A stretch of 64,000 nt of DNA from Veillonellaceae bacterium (GTDB lineage Bacteria > Bacillota_C > Negativicutes > UBA1444), in contig JAAZNU010000002.1 of the NCBI GenBank assembly GCA_012798135.1, forward strand, positions 1 to 64,000, in the 5' to 3' direction. Of this stretch, positions 26,693-34,995 are shown piece by piece. Both the position numbers and the translations under genes were made by a program. How positions within the stretch are numbered: position 1 is the first letter of the stretch; each line of letters starts with the position of its first letter. The notes beneath the pieces are model-generated. The model ran no database searches, was not told where the DNA came from, and saw nothing but the letters and a program-made list of their open reading frames with translations.

Positions 26693-27358
26693 TCAGCGCT
26701 CCTTCAACCAAAGACGATTGAGCAGAGCACCGGCGACAAATCCGCCGACATGAGCCCACCAGGCGATTCCCGAGGCACCCATCGACAAGGCGGCGGTTCC
26801 GCTTTGCAGTTGATAAAAAAACCAGATCGCCAGGAAGACCAATGCCGGGATTTCAATGATGGTAAAAATAAAGAATAACGGCACAATAGTCTTGATTTTG
26901 GCAAACGGAAAACAGATCGCGTAAGCGCCGAGAATTCCCGAGATGGCGCCGCTCGCGCCGATGACCGGAACCGTGGAAACGGGATCGACGGCTACTTGCG
27001 TCAGATTAGCGATAATTCCACAGATAAAATAGAACAACAAAAAATGACCGTGCCCCAGGCAATATTCCACGCTGGATCCGAACAGCCACAAAAACCAAAG
27101 GTTGCCAATAATATGCATCCAGCCGCCATGAAGAAACAGATTGGTGACCAGCGGCAAGTAAGAAAAAGGATCCAACGACACTTCGTGCACTGCGGTCGTC
27201 AGACGCAACGGAGTCATGCCCAGCAAACTGACCCATGATTTGAAGTCGGCCGCCGTCCAGCTCAGTTCGTTGATAAATACGCCGATATTGGCGGCGATCA
27301 GGGCAACCGTGAAATAGGGCAAAATATTTGGACGAATATTGTCGCGGATCGGAATCAT
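26693..27358 (-). CDS. Rhomboid-family intramembrane serine protease
   Basis: This 221-residue protein has about six membrane helices. The catalytic serine is in GASG (S136) and the histidine in WWAHVGGFVAG (H203). WMHIIGNLWFLWLFG carries the usual HxxxN oxyanion motif. The start MIPIRDN is typical for the family and follows AAGGAG. The longer reading frame upstream is not supported. The substrate is unknown. Confidence 0.9.
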   Translation of the reverse strand: MIPIRDNIRPNILPYFTVALIAANIGVFINELSWTAADFKSWVSLLGMTPLRLTTAVHEVSLDPFSYLPLVTNLFLHGGWMHIIGNLWFLWLFGSSVEYCLGHGHFLLFYFICGIIANLTQVAVDPVSTVPVIGASGAISGILGAYAICFPFAKIKTIVPLFFIFTIIEIPALVFLAIWFFYQLQSGTAALSMGASGIAWWAHVGGFVAGALLNRLWLKER

Positions 27359-27474
27359 CCAGTGGACTCCTTTGCAGAGATTTTGCGCCGTATTTGATTC
27401 ATTCCACGTAGCGGCGGCATGTTCCTGCCGGCAAAACATCCGGTGGAAGTAAGACAGTAGGGACGGAAATACTG

Positions 27475-27480
27475 TATAAT
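27475..27480 (+). promoter_or_regulatory. -10 element before the PHP gene
   Basis: A perfect TATAAT lies 18 bases before the ATG, so the leader would be very short. No convincing -35 is visible. Confidence 0.35.
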
Positions 27481-27498
27481 AACAAAAGAGGTGAGTTT

Positions 27499-28230
27499 AT
27501 GAACTTTGTTGCGGATTTGCATGTACATACAGTAGCCAGTGGCCATGCTTACAGCACGGTAAAGGAAATAGCCCGGGTGGCGGCCGACAAGGGTTTGTCC
27601 ATGATTGCCCTGACCGATCACGGCCCGGGGATGCCGGGCGGTCCTCATGCCTATCATTTTTCCAACCAGACCGCCATTCCCGATTCTTTGTTTGGCGTCC
27701 GAATTTTGAAAGGAATTGAAGCCAATGCGATGGACCGCGTGGGGCGACTTGATCTTGATGACGCCCGCCTGGCGAAACTCGACATTGTCGCGGTCGGGTT
27801 GCACACAGTCTGTTCTCCGTATGGTACGGTGGCGGAGAATACTGAGATGATGCTGGCGGTAATGCAAAATCCGTTTGTGGATGTGATCGTGCATCCCGGC
27901 AATCCGGAATACCTGATCGATGAAGAAACCGTGGTCCGGGAAGCGGCGCGGTGCGGGATCGTTCTGGAGATCAATAACAGTTCTCTGACGGTAACCCGCA
28001 AGGGAAGTTTACCGCATTGCGATCACATCGTCGCCCTGGCCGCGACCTACGGAACAAAGCTGATCGTGGGCTCGGACAGCCATTTCTGCGATTCGGTCGG
28101 CGAATTCGCCGTCGCGGCGGGACTGCTGGCCCAACATGGCATTCCGGACAGCCAGGTGGTCAACACCTCTTTGGCAAGCGTACTGGCGCATCTGAACCGG
28201 CGCAGTAATCATCGGCCGGTGGCATTGTGA
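27499..28230 (+). CDS. PHP-domain phosphatase, YcdX-like
   Basis: This 243-residue metal-dependent phosphoesterase has the PHP motifs DLHVHTVASGHAYST (H-x-H), ALTDHGPGMPGG, GIEANAM, VIVHPGNPEY and GSDSHF, which give the trinuclear metal ligands of the YcdX group. The natural substrate is not established. It starts a run of five genes leading into rapZ-yvcK-whiA, with a 20-base gap to rapZ. Confidence 0.88.
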   Translation: MNFVADLHVHTVASGHAYSTVKEIARVAADKGLSMIALTDHGPGMPGGPHAYHFSNQTAIPDSLFGVRILKGIEANAMDRVGRLDLDDARLAKLDIVAVGLHTVCSPYGTVAENTEMMLAVMQNPFVDVIVHPGNPEYLIDEETVVREAARCGIVLEINNSSLTVTRKGSLPHCDHIVALAATYGTKLIVGSDSHFCDSVGEFAVAAGLLAQHGIPDSQVVNTSLASVLAHLNRRSNHRPVAL

Positions 28231-28250
28231 GAGAAAGGTGGGCTGTGTAG

Positions 28251-29129
28251 ATGGATAAACCGCGTCTGGTCATCATCACCGGCATGTCGGGCGCCGGTAA
28301 GACCCAGGTCATGCGCTTTATGGAGGATCTCGGCTATTTTTGCGTCGACAATCTGCCGCCGGCCCTAATTCCCAAATTCGCCGAACTTTGCGAGCAGTCC
28401 GGCGGACGGGTCACCAAAATTGCACTGGTCGTGGACATCCGCGGCGGCGAATTTTTTGACCAACTGATGCAGGTTTTGGGTGAAATGGACCAACAGGACA
28501 TGATGACCGAAGTGTTGTTTCTGGAAGCTTCCGATGAGACCATTATTCACCGTTACAAAGAAACCCGGCGGCGGCATCCGCTGGCGCCGGCGGGTCGGGT
28601 CAGCGAAGGAATTCGTTTGGAACGGGACAAGCTCGAATATGTGCGGGGACGGGCCACCCACATCATCGACACCTCTAATCTGAAAACGCAGCAACTTAAA
28701 GAGCGGATCATCGAATTGTATGCGTCGGACGGCGAGCAGGCCAAGCTTCATATCAATGTGGTCTCATTCGGTTTCAAATATGGGATTCCGCTCGACGCGG
28801 ACATGGTGTTTGATGTCCGTTTCCTGCCCAATCCATACTATGTAGAGCCCTTGCGGCAAAAAAGCGGCGAGAATCCGCTGGTTCGCGAATATATCGACCA
28901 ATGGCCGGTCACTCATCAATTTATGACCCGCCTGCAGTCATTCATCGATTTTTTGATTCCGCACTATGTGAAAGAGGGAAAAAGTCAGCTGGTGATCGCC
29001 ATCGGCTGCACCGGCGGTCTTCACCGCTCCGTCTTCGTGGCCTCGAAGATCCGTGATGCGCTGATGGCGCAGGGCTATCAGGTCTCCCTGGAGCATCGCG
29101 ATATCAAACACAATAAAGTCGAGGACTAG
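28251..29129 (+). CDS. rapZ: RapZ/YvcJ nucleotide-binding protein
   Basis: This 292-residue P-loop protein has Walker A GMSGAGKT near residues 11-18, the family motif FCVDNLPP, and the C-terminal segment GCTGGLHRSV. In Firmicutes YvcJ hydrolyses GTP or nucleotides and affects competence. In Escherichia coli RapZ is a small-RNA adaptor in amino-sugar control. It sits in the conserved rapZ-yvcK-whiA block. Confidence 0.94.
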   Translation: MDKPRLVIITGMSGAGKTQVMRFMEDLGYFCVDNLPPALIPKFAELCEQSGGRVTKIALVVDIRGGEFFDQLMQVLGEMDQQDMMTEVLFLEASDETIIHRYKETRRRHPLAPAGRVSEGIRLERDKLEYVRGRATHIIDTSNLKTQQLKERIIELYASDGEQAKLHINVVSFGFKYGIPLDADMVFDVRFLPNPYYVEPLRQKSGENPLVREYIDQWPVTHQFMTRLQSFIDFLIPHYVKEGKSQLVIAIGCTGGLHRSVFVASKIRDALMAQGYQVSLEHRDIKHNKVED

Positions 29130-29131
29130 AC

Positions 29132-30466
29132 ATGGCGCTACTAAAGTTATTGTATCCGGGAATGCGCATCAAGCGCTGGTTTATCTTGTTCGCCGGCGGC
29201 GTTGTTGCTGCCGGTTTCGGGTTGGCTTTGCTGCTGAATTACCGATTCATCGGCCTGGTGGAAGGGTGGCTGTTCTGGGTCATCTACCGGGCGACCGGCA
29301 ATTATTACGGCTGGTTGCCGACCCTGGTCGGCGCCCTGGTATCCTGCGCCGGGCTTGGGATGATGTTTTATGCTGTGCGCCGGATTATTCGCTCCGTCAT
29401 CGATGCGGTGGCCCCCGAGGGCGCCAACCGGCTGGTGGATATCATGTACCAAAAGCGTCGGCTGGACAAAGGCCCGGCAGTAGTCGTTATCGGTGGCGGC
29501 ACGGGTTTGTCCACTTTGTTGCGAGGACTGAAGCGTCGGACTAGCAATCTGACCGCAATTGTCACGGTCGCCGACGACGGCGGATCTTCCGGCCGGCTAC
29601 GACAGGAACTGGGAATTGTACCGCCGGGCGATCTGCGCAGTTGCCTGGTGGCTTTGGCTGATACGGAGCCGTTGATGGAAAAATTGTTTCAGCATCGCTT
29701 CGGTGGCGACGGCGGTCTGACTGGCCACAGTTTCGGCAATCTCTTCATTGCCGCCATGACCCAGGTTGTGGGCGGCGATGTTGAGTTGGCTCTGCAGGAG
29801 TCCAGCAAAGTATTGGCGGTTCGGGGGCAGGTTTTGCCGGCGTCAGTCCGCCCCGTGAAAATTTCGGCGCGAATGACGGACGGCACGGTTATTGACGGAG
29901 AATCCAATATTCCGTCGGCCCGCAAGTGTATCCAGCGAGTCACCATGGAACCGGCCGATGTTCCGGCGGTTCAGGCCGCCCTGACGGCGATTCGTGACGC
30001 CGACATCGTTGTGTTGGGTCCGGGCAGCCTGTACACCAGCGTGATCCCCAATCTGTTGGTGAAAGACATCGTGGCCGCATTACGAAATACCCGGGCGCCC
30101 CGGGTCTATGTCTGCAACGTGATGACGCAGCCCGGCGAAACAGACCAATACACCGCGTCGGACCATGTTCGGGCGCTGCTGGGTCATGGCGGGCCGGGAA
30201 TCATTGATGAAGTTTTGGTCAATGTGGAAGAGATCGCTTCCTGTCTGTTGGATAACTATGCCAAAGAAGGCGCTTGTCCGGTGGAGGCCGATATTGACGA
30301 ACTTGAGCGCCTGGGAGTCGTGGCCGTTCCGGCACGGATGATCAGCGAAACCAACTGGGTGCGTCATGATCCGGAACGACTGGCAAAGTTGATTTTTGCG
30401 GTGCTGGAGCGTCGCCGTAAAAATGGCGATAAGCCGGAAGCTCGACAATCGGCGGGCGCGGATTGA
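29132..30466 (+). CDS. yvcK: YvcK/GlmR gluconeogenesis factor
   Basis: This 444-residue protein has two N-terminal membrane helices (residues about 15-85), which many YvcK proteins lack, followed by the CofD-like domain: VVIGGGTGLSTLLRGLK, VADDGGSSGRLR, PPGDLRSCLVAL and LVLGPGSLYTSVIPNLLV. YvcK coordinates cell-wall precursor synthesis with carbon source. The membrane anchor is also seen in other Negativicutes/Clostridia, by memory. Confidence 0.92.
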   Translation: MALLKLLYPGMRIKRWFILFAGGVVAAGFGLALLLNYRFIGLVEGWLFWVIYRATGNYYGWLPTLVGALVSCAGLGMMFYAVRRIIRSVIDAVAPEGANRLVDIMYQKRRLDKGPAVVVIGGGTGLSTLLRGLKRRTSNLTAIVTVADDGGSSGRLRQELGIVPPGDLRSCLVALADTEPLMEKLFQHRFGGDGGLTGHSFGNLFIAAMTQVVGGDVELALQESSKVLAVRGQVLPASVRPVKISARMTDGTVIDGESNIPSARKCIQRVTMEPADVPAVQAALTAIRDADIVVLGPGSLYTSVIPNLLVKDIVAALRNTRAPRVYVCNVMTQPGETDQYTASDHVRALLGHGGPGIIDEVLVNVEEIASCLLDNYAKEGACPVEADIDELERLGVVAVPARMISETNWVRHDPERLAKLIFAVLERRRKNGDKPEARQSAGAD

Positions 30467-30488
30467 AAAACCCAAGGGAGGATTAGCG

Positions 30489-31430
30489 TTGTCGTTTGCC
30501 GGGGATGTAAAGAATGAACTGGTGCGGGTGGCGGAGGAGAATGCTTGCTGTGAGCAGGCGGAACTGTCGGCTTTGTTGTGGATGGGCGGCGTGATTTCTT
30601 TCGGTGGTAAAGGGCGTCTCGGGATAAAGTTTGTCACGGAAAATGCCGCGGTCGCCCGCAAGGCGTTGCGCTCCCTCAAAAAGGAAGGCGTCGAGGACAC
30701 TGAAGTCAAAGTTACCCGGGCGTTGCGCCTGAAGAAGAATAATTCCTACGAGCTGCGGGCCTTGCCGTCGCCAGCGGTGACAAACCTGTTGGCGCGGATG
30801 GATATTCTGCGGGAAGGATTGCTGGTTGAGGCGCCCGCGAGTCCACCCCGCAAAAATTGCTGCCGCAAGGCTTGGCTACGGGGTGCTTTCCTGGCCGGCG
30901 GTTCGATCAACCGGCCGGAAGTTGAGTACCATCTGGAAATGGTGACGCAAAATGAGGGCTTCGCTCAAACCCTGGTCGCCGCCTTGCGTTCGTTCGGTTT
31001 GAACTCCGGTTTGACAAGCCGCAAGCAGGATTGTGTCGTCTATATGAAGGAAGGCGACGCCATCACGGCCTTTTTGAGTCTAGTCGGCGCCCACGAAGCA
31101 TTGCTGGAATTTGAGAATGTCCGGATCGTCAAGAGCATGCGGAACCAAGTCAACCGGCTGGTGAACTGTGAGACCGCCAATTTAGCGAAGACCGTGAATG
31201 CCGCTGTCCGCCAGATCGAGGGAATCCGCAGGATTATCAATCAGCGCGGCATTGATTCTTTACCGCGCTCGCTCCGCGAAGTTGCAGAGTTGCGGCTGGC
31301 CTATCCGGAAGCTACATTGCAGGAATTGGTGGAAGCCTTTGACGGAATGATCAGCCGTTCCGGCATGAGCCATCGGTTGCGGGCGCTGGAGAGACTGGCG
31401 GAAGAGCTGGCGGCGGAGAAACTGCCATGA
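30489..31430 (+). CDS. whiA: WhiA sporulation/division regulator
   Basis: This 313-residue protein starts SFAGDVKNELVR, as WhiA does. It has the LAGLIDADG-like centre (LRGAFLAGGSINRP) and a C-terminal helix-turn-helix (LREVAELRLAYPEATLQELVEAF). The start is TTG at 30489 behind GGGAGG. The stop overlaps the deacetylase gene by 4 bases. Confidence 0.94.
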   Translation: MSFAGDVKNELVRVAEENACCEQAELSALLWMGGVISFGGKGRLGIKFVTENAAVARKALRSLKKEGVEDTEVKVTRALRLKKNNSYELRALPSPAVTNLLARMDILREGLLVEAPASPPRKNCCRKAWLRGAFLAGGSINRPEVEYHLEMVTQNEGFAQTLVAALRSFGLNSGLTSRKQDCVVYMKEGDAITAFLSLVGAHEALLEFENVRIVKSMRNQVNRLVNCETANLAKTVNAAVRQIEGIRRIINQRGIDSLPRSLREVAELRLAYPEATLQELVEAFDGMISRSGMSHRLRALERLAEELAAEKLP

Positions 31431-32194
31431 ATCGGCGTACTAGGTGGGTCGTGATGGCGGCGGTTGTCGTTTTGGCCGCTGTGGTGGCGACCGGCTGGCT
31501 GGGATCACCAGGAGAGGGTATTCCGGTGTTGACGTACCATCACGTCGGCGATGGCCCTGATTGGCTATATGTGCGGCCGGTGGATTTCGAGCGTCAACTG
31601 GTTTATCTGCGGGACAACGGATATACGGCGATTAGTGTGATGGAACTGGCCCGGGGGTTGTCAGGGCAGGCGACACTGCCGCAGCGGCCGGTAGTCATCA
31701 CTTTCGATGACGGCTATGAGGACAATTATACGGCGGCGTTTCCCATTTTGATGCGCCAGAGGATGCGGGGAACTTTTTTTGTGGTAACCGGTAAAATGGA
31801 ACAACCAGGCTACCTGAAGTGGCGGCAGGCCGGCGAAATGATTGGCGGCGGCATGGAGATCGGGTCCCATACCGTGCATCACTATACACTCAATGAGATC
31901 AACCTGAAGGAACTGGAACGGGAACTGCTGGCCTCGCGCATTATGCTGGAAAACAATCTGCAGGGTTCTGCCCCGATCTTTGCCAATCCATTCGGCGAAA
32001 CGGCGCCGGCGGTCGTGGAACTGCTGGGACGAACCGGCTATCAAGCTGCCTGTTCTTCGGTCGTAGGGTTGAACCGGTCAGGCGAAAACCTGTACATGAT
32101 CCGACGGCTAAGTGTACCGGCCTCCCGGTTTGGACTGTGGGAATTCAGGGCGCGCCTATGGTGGCTGAATTTGAAAGGAAGGCTGGAAGTGTAG
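31427..32194 (+). CDS. Polysaccharide deacetylase (NodB domain), membrane-anchored
   Basis: This 255-residue protein has an N-terminal membrane helix or uncleaved signal (VVMAAVVVLAAVVATGW) and a NodB domain. The catalytic aspartate pair is in VITFDDGYEDN and the zinc histidines in SHTVHH. It probably removes acetyl groups from peptidoglycan or another surface glycan. It overlaps whiA, so it is likely part of that transcript. Confidence 0.88.
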   Translation: MNRRTRWVVMAAVVVLAAVVATGWLGSPGEGIPVLTYHHVGDGPDWLYVRPVDFERQLVYLRDNGYTAISVMELARGLSGQATLPQRPVVITFDDGYEDNYTAAFPILMRQRMRGTFFVVTGKMEQPGYLKWRQAGEMIGGGMEIGSHTVHHYTLNEINLKELERELLASRIMLENNLQGSAPIFANPFGETAPAVVELLGRTGYQAACSSVVGLNRSGENLYMIRRLSVPASRFGLWEFRARLWWLNLKGRLEV

Positions 32195-32197
32195 AAA

Positions 32198-33262
32198 ATG
32201 AACGGATGGAAAATATTCTGGCTTTGCCTGGCCTTGGTTCCGATGTGGCTGGGTCCGGTCGAGGCGACGCCGTTGCGGCTAAGCGATCTGGCGGACATTT
32301 TGCCGGAATGGCCGGTAAGCGCCTCGGAGGCTGGTGGCCGGCTTATTTTGTCCGACAGTCCGGAGAACGTGGCGCAGGAGGGTATTTTATACCGAGATTC
32401 TGTGAAAGGCGACGTGCGGCTGTTTTTCCATCATTTTAACGCGATGCGTCAGAAAACGCGGATCGTAGCTCTGTTGACCAACCCGGGAAAGTCGCCCGCC
32501 AAAGTGGAAGTGATCCGCTATGGAATTAGCGCGCCGGATACCGACCTTTTGCGGGCCGGGCGCTCGATCCAGAGCGAGTACTTGCGGGGAACTCAGTCAC
32601 ATAAGCTGGCACTGGCGCCTGGAAAAAGCGCCCTGTTGCCAGGCGGGGCTGCGTTGCAACCGTTGCCGCCCCAAACGTTGCTGACGGGAATGATCGACTT
32701 CCGCGTCGATCAAGATTTACAGTTGGTGGTAGCCGCTATCCCCGAGCAAGGGGACTTTGCGACGGTGGCCGCCACATATTCCGTATTGCCGCCGCCACCG
32801 GACAAGCCCCATCTGCGGGGAAGCTTTTCGTACAGCGAACGACTTCTGTTCGGACGACGTCCTTATAATCCAGCTGTCGACGGGCCGGTGGCCATCACTA
32901 TCGGTGACGGGGAGACGGATCAGTTTCTGAGCGGCATTGACGCCACTAACGGTCAAATAGTCCGGAATCTGGGAAACTATGGCGTGGTATACCGCATTCT
33001 GCTGCCCACCGCCGGCAAGGGGAAAATCCGCTGCTATCTGAATCCCCGCGGCGGCGTCTATGCAGGCTGGGCGGCGGTGAAGACAAAAATGATACATGCT
33101 TTGGTGGGAACTCCGGAGAAAGCTATGTATTTTGGGGAGGGCACCCTGGCTGATTTTGAATTATTGGCGGAGTTTCCGGCAGGAGAATCCATGTGGGTGA
33201 CATTGTCGCCGCCCGGATCGTCCAACCTGCCGGTTCGACTCATGCTTGTTCCCGCACCCTAG
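32198..33262 (+). CDS. Secreted protein of unknown function
   Basis: This 354-residue protein begins with a signal peptide (KIFWLCLALVPMWLGPVEA). The rest is soluble and looks rich in beta strands, with no cysteine in the predicted mature part other than one near residue 286. I recognise no catalytic motif. It starts 3 bases after the deacetylase, so an extracytoplasmic or cell-wall role is plausible by context only. Confidence 0.7.
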   Translation: MNGWKIFWLCLALVPMWLGPVEATPLRLSDLADILPEWPVSASEAGGRLILSDSPENVAQEGILYRDSVKGDVRLFFHHFNAMRQKTRIVALLTNPGKSPAKVEVIRYGISAPDTDLLRAGRSIQSEYLRGTQSHKLALAPGKSALLPGGAALQPLPPQTLLTGMIDFRVDQDLQLVVAAIPEQGDFATVAATYSVLPPPPDKPHLRGSFSYSERLLFGRRPYNPAVDGPVAITIGDGETDQFLSGIDATNGQIVRNLGNYGVVYRILLPTAGKGKIRCYLNPRGGVYAGWAAVKTKMIHALVGTPEKAMYFGEGTLADFELLAEFPAGESMWVTLSPPGSSNLPVRLMLVPAP

Positions 33263-33267
33263 GAGTA

Positions 33268-33296
33268 TTGCCTGCCGTGACAAAAAGCGATAGAAT
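33268..33296 (+). promoter_or_regulatory. Promoter of the SCIFF peptide gene
   Basis: TTGCCT (33268-33273) and TAGAAT (33291-33296) are 17 bases apart, 33 bases before the peptide start. Confidence 0.5.
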
Positions 33297-33329
33297 AAAA
33301 TATATCAAGAACCGGGAGGAGAGATTCAG

Positions 33330-33470
33330 ATGGGAAAACACATACAGACGGTGAATGAAGCGCCGTTGTCCAAAACAGCGATGACCGGCGGTTGTGGCGA
33401 ATGCCAGACTTCTTGCCAGTCAGCCTGCAAAACATCTTGCACGGTGAGTAACCAGGGCTGCCAGAAATAA
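33330..33470 (+). CDS. SCIFF ranthipeptide precursor (six cysteines in 46 residues)
   Basis: This 46-residue peptide starts with ATG at 33330, behind GGGAGGAGAG. It starts MGKHIQTVN. Its C-terminal half contains CGECQTSCQSACKTSC and a last Cys near the end: C22, C25, C29, C33, C37 and C44. This is the SCIFF family signature, six cysteines in forty-five residues. In characterised members a radical SAM enzyme makes Cys-to-Thr thioether links. T35 and T38 flank C37. The maturase gene lies 83 bases downstream behind a hairpin. The physiological role of SCIFF peptides is not settled. Confidence 0.93.
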   Translation: MGKHIQTVNEAPLSKTAMTGGCGECQTSCQSACKTSCTVSNQGCQK

Positions 33471-33502
33471 TTCGACGGTTATAACAGGCGTTTCAATCAG
33501 GG

Positions 33503-33536
33503 AGCTCCCGGCGACAAGCCGCCGGGAGCTTAATTT
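33503..33536 (+). terminator. Hairpin between SCIFF peptide and maturase
   Basis: An 11-base perfect stem pairs 33503-33513 with 33520-33530 around ACAAGC, followed by TAATTT. The short T content suggests a partial terminator, letting some transcripts continue into the maturase. Confidence 0.7.
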
Positions 33537-33553
33537 ATGACAGGTGGGTATTG

Positions 33554-34909
33554 ATGGATATTCATAAGTTTGAAGTCAATGGGGAATATATTTTATTGGA
33601 CGTCAACAGCGGCACGGTCCATGTGCTGGACCACACGTCCTATCGTATTTTGGACCTGTTCAATGGCGATAACGATGACGCGGTGCTGGCCGAGTTTGCG
33701 CCGGAGTTCGGTGCGGCAGCCGTACAGGAAATTTTGACGGAACTGCATGAACTGATCGATGCCGGCATGTTGTTCAGTCCGGCGGTGGACATTCCGCCGG
33801 TATTCACTGCTGCGCCGATCGTCAAGTCGCTATGCCTGCACGTTGCCCATGATTGCAACCTGCGATGCCGCTATTGTTTCGCGGGAACCGGCGCGTTCGG
33901 CCATGAGCGGGGCTTGATGACGCCGGAGGTGGCTTGCCGTGCCGTCGATTTTTTGATTGAAAACGGCGGAAGTCGCCGGAACGCGGAAATCGATTTTTTT
34001 GGCGGGGAGCCCTTACTGAACATGGATACCGTAAAAGCCGCAGTGACCCATATTCGGCGACGGGAAGCGGAAACTGGCAAACATTTCAATCTGACGCTCA
34101 CCACGAATACGATTTTGCTGAACGACGAAATACTGGATTTTTTGAACCAGGAAAACATTCAACTGATTCTGAGCATCGACGGTCGACGGGAAGTGCATGA
34201 CCGGATGCGTCCATTCGCCGGCGGCGTCGGCAGCTATGAAATGGTTTTGAAAAATATGCATCGGGCCGTGGATTCGCGACAGGGACAGAACTATTTTGCC
34301 CGGGGGACTTATACGGCGTATAATACCGACTTTGCCGCGGATGCTCTGGATTTGGCCGATCAGGGATTCCGGCGTCTGTCGCTTGAGCCGGTGGTCGGCA
34401 AAGGTGAACCCTATGAACTTACCGAAGCCCATCTGCCAGAACTGTACCGGCAATATGATTTGTTGGCGGCGGAATATTTGCGCCGCCGGGCAGCCGGGTG
34501 CGGTTTCGAGTTTTTCCATTTCAACGTGGATTTGCAGAACGGGCCTTGTCTAGTCAAACGATTGAGCGGCTGCGGCGCGGGCCATGAATATTTTGCGGTG
34601 ACTCCGGACGGGGATCTGTATCCCTGCCATCAGTTTGTCGGCCGGGATGGGTTCAAGGTCGGGAATGTGTTCGACGGGATTGAGCGCAGGGAGGTCTGCG
34701 ACGAATTCCGCCAGGCGCATGTATTGACAAAGAATGAATGTCGTTCCTGCTGGGCCCGGTTCTATTGCAGCGGAGGTTGCCATGCCAATGCGCATGCTTA
34801 TAACGGTACGATTCATAAGCCGTATCAAATGGGTTGCGCACTGCAGAAAAAACGGCTGGAATGCGCGATTTATGTGCAGATCGGCTTGCGCCACCAGGCA
34901 AAGGGATAG
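33554..34909 (+). CDS. SCIFF maturase, radical SAM/SPASM protein
   Basis: This 451-residue enzyme has an N-terminal peptide-recognition region (about residues 1-80, PqqD/RRE-like by position), the radical SAM cluster CNLRCRYC (C101, C105, C108), and a SPASM region with C...CRSCWARFYCSGGCHANA holding the auxiliary clusters. It would install thioether bridges in the preceding SCIFF peptide using S-adenosylmethionine. The ATG at 33554 is preferred over the TTG one codon earlier. No dedicated exporter or protease is adjacent. Confidence 0.93.
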   Translation: MDIHKFEVNGEYILLDVNSGTVHVLDHTSYRILDLFNGDNDDAVLAEFAPEFGAAAVQEILTELHELIDAGMLFSPAVDIPPVFTAAPIVKSLCLHVAHDCNLRCRYCFAGTGAFGHERGLMTPEVACRAVDFLIENGGSRRNAEIDFFGGEPLLNMDTVKAAVTHIRRREAETGKHFNLTLTTNTILLNDEILDFLNQENIQLILSIDGRREVHDRMRPFAGGVGSYEMVLKNMHRAVDSRQGQNYFARGTYTAYNTDFAADALDLADQGFRRLSLEPVVGKGEPYELTEAHLPELYRQYDLLAAEYLRRRAAGCGFEFFHFNVDLQNGPCLVKRLSGCGAGHEYFAVTPDGDLYPCHQFVGRDGFKVGNVFDGIERREVCDEFRQAHVLTKNECRSCWARFYCSGGCHANAHAYNGTIHKPYQMGCALQKKRLECAIYVQIGLRHQAKG

Positions 34910-34932
34910 GTGAGAAAAAGGATATACGGGCT

Positions 34933-34960
34933 TTGCGGCGAATTATTCTAATGTTACGAT
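34933..34960 (+). promoter_or_regulatory. Possible rpoN promoter
   Basis: TTGCGG (34933-34938) and TACGAT (34955-34960) are 16 bases apart, 35 bases before the rpoN start. Confidence 0.35.
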
Positions 34961-34995
34961 AGTCAAAATATATGCTTGCGGAGAGGAGGATTGGG

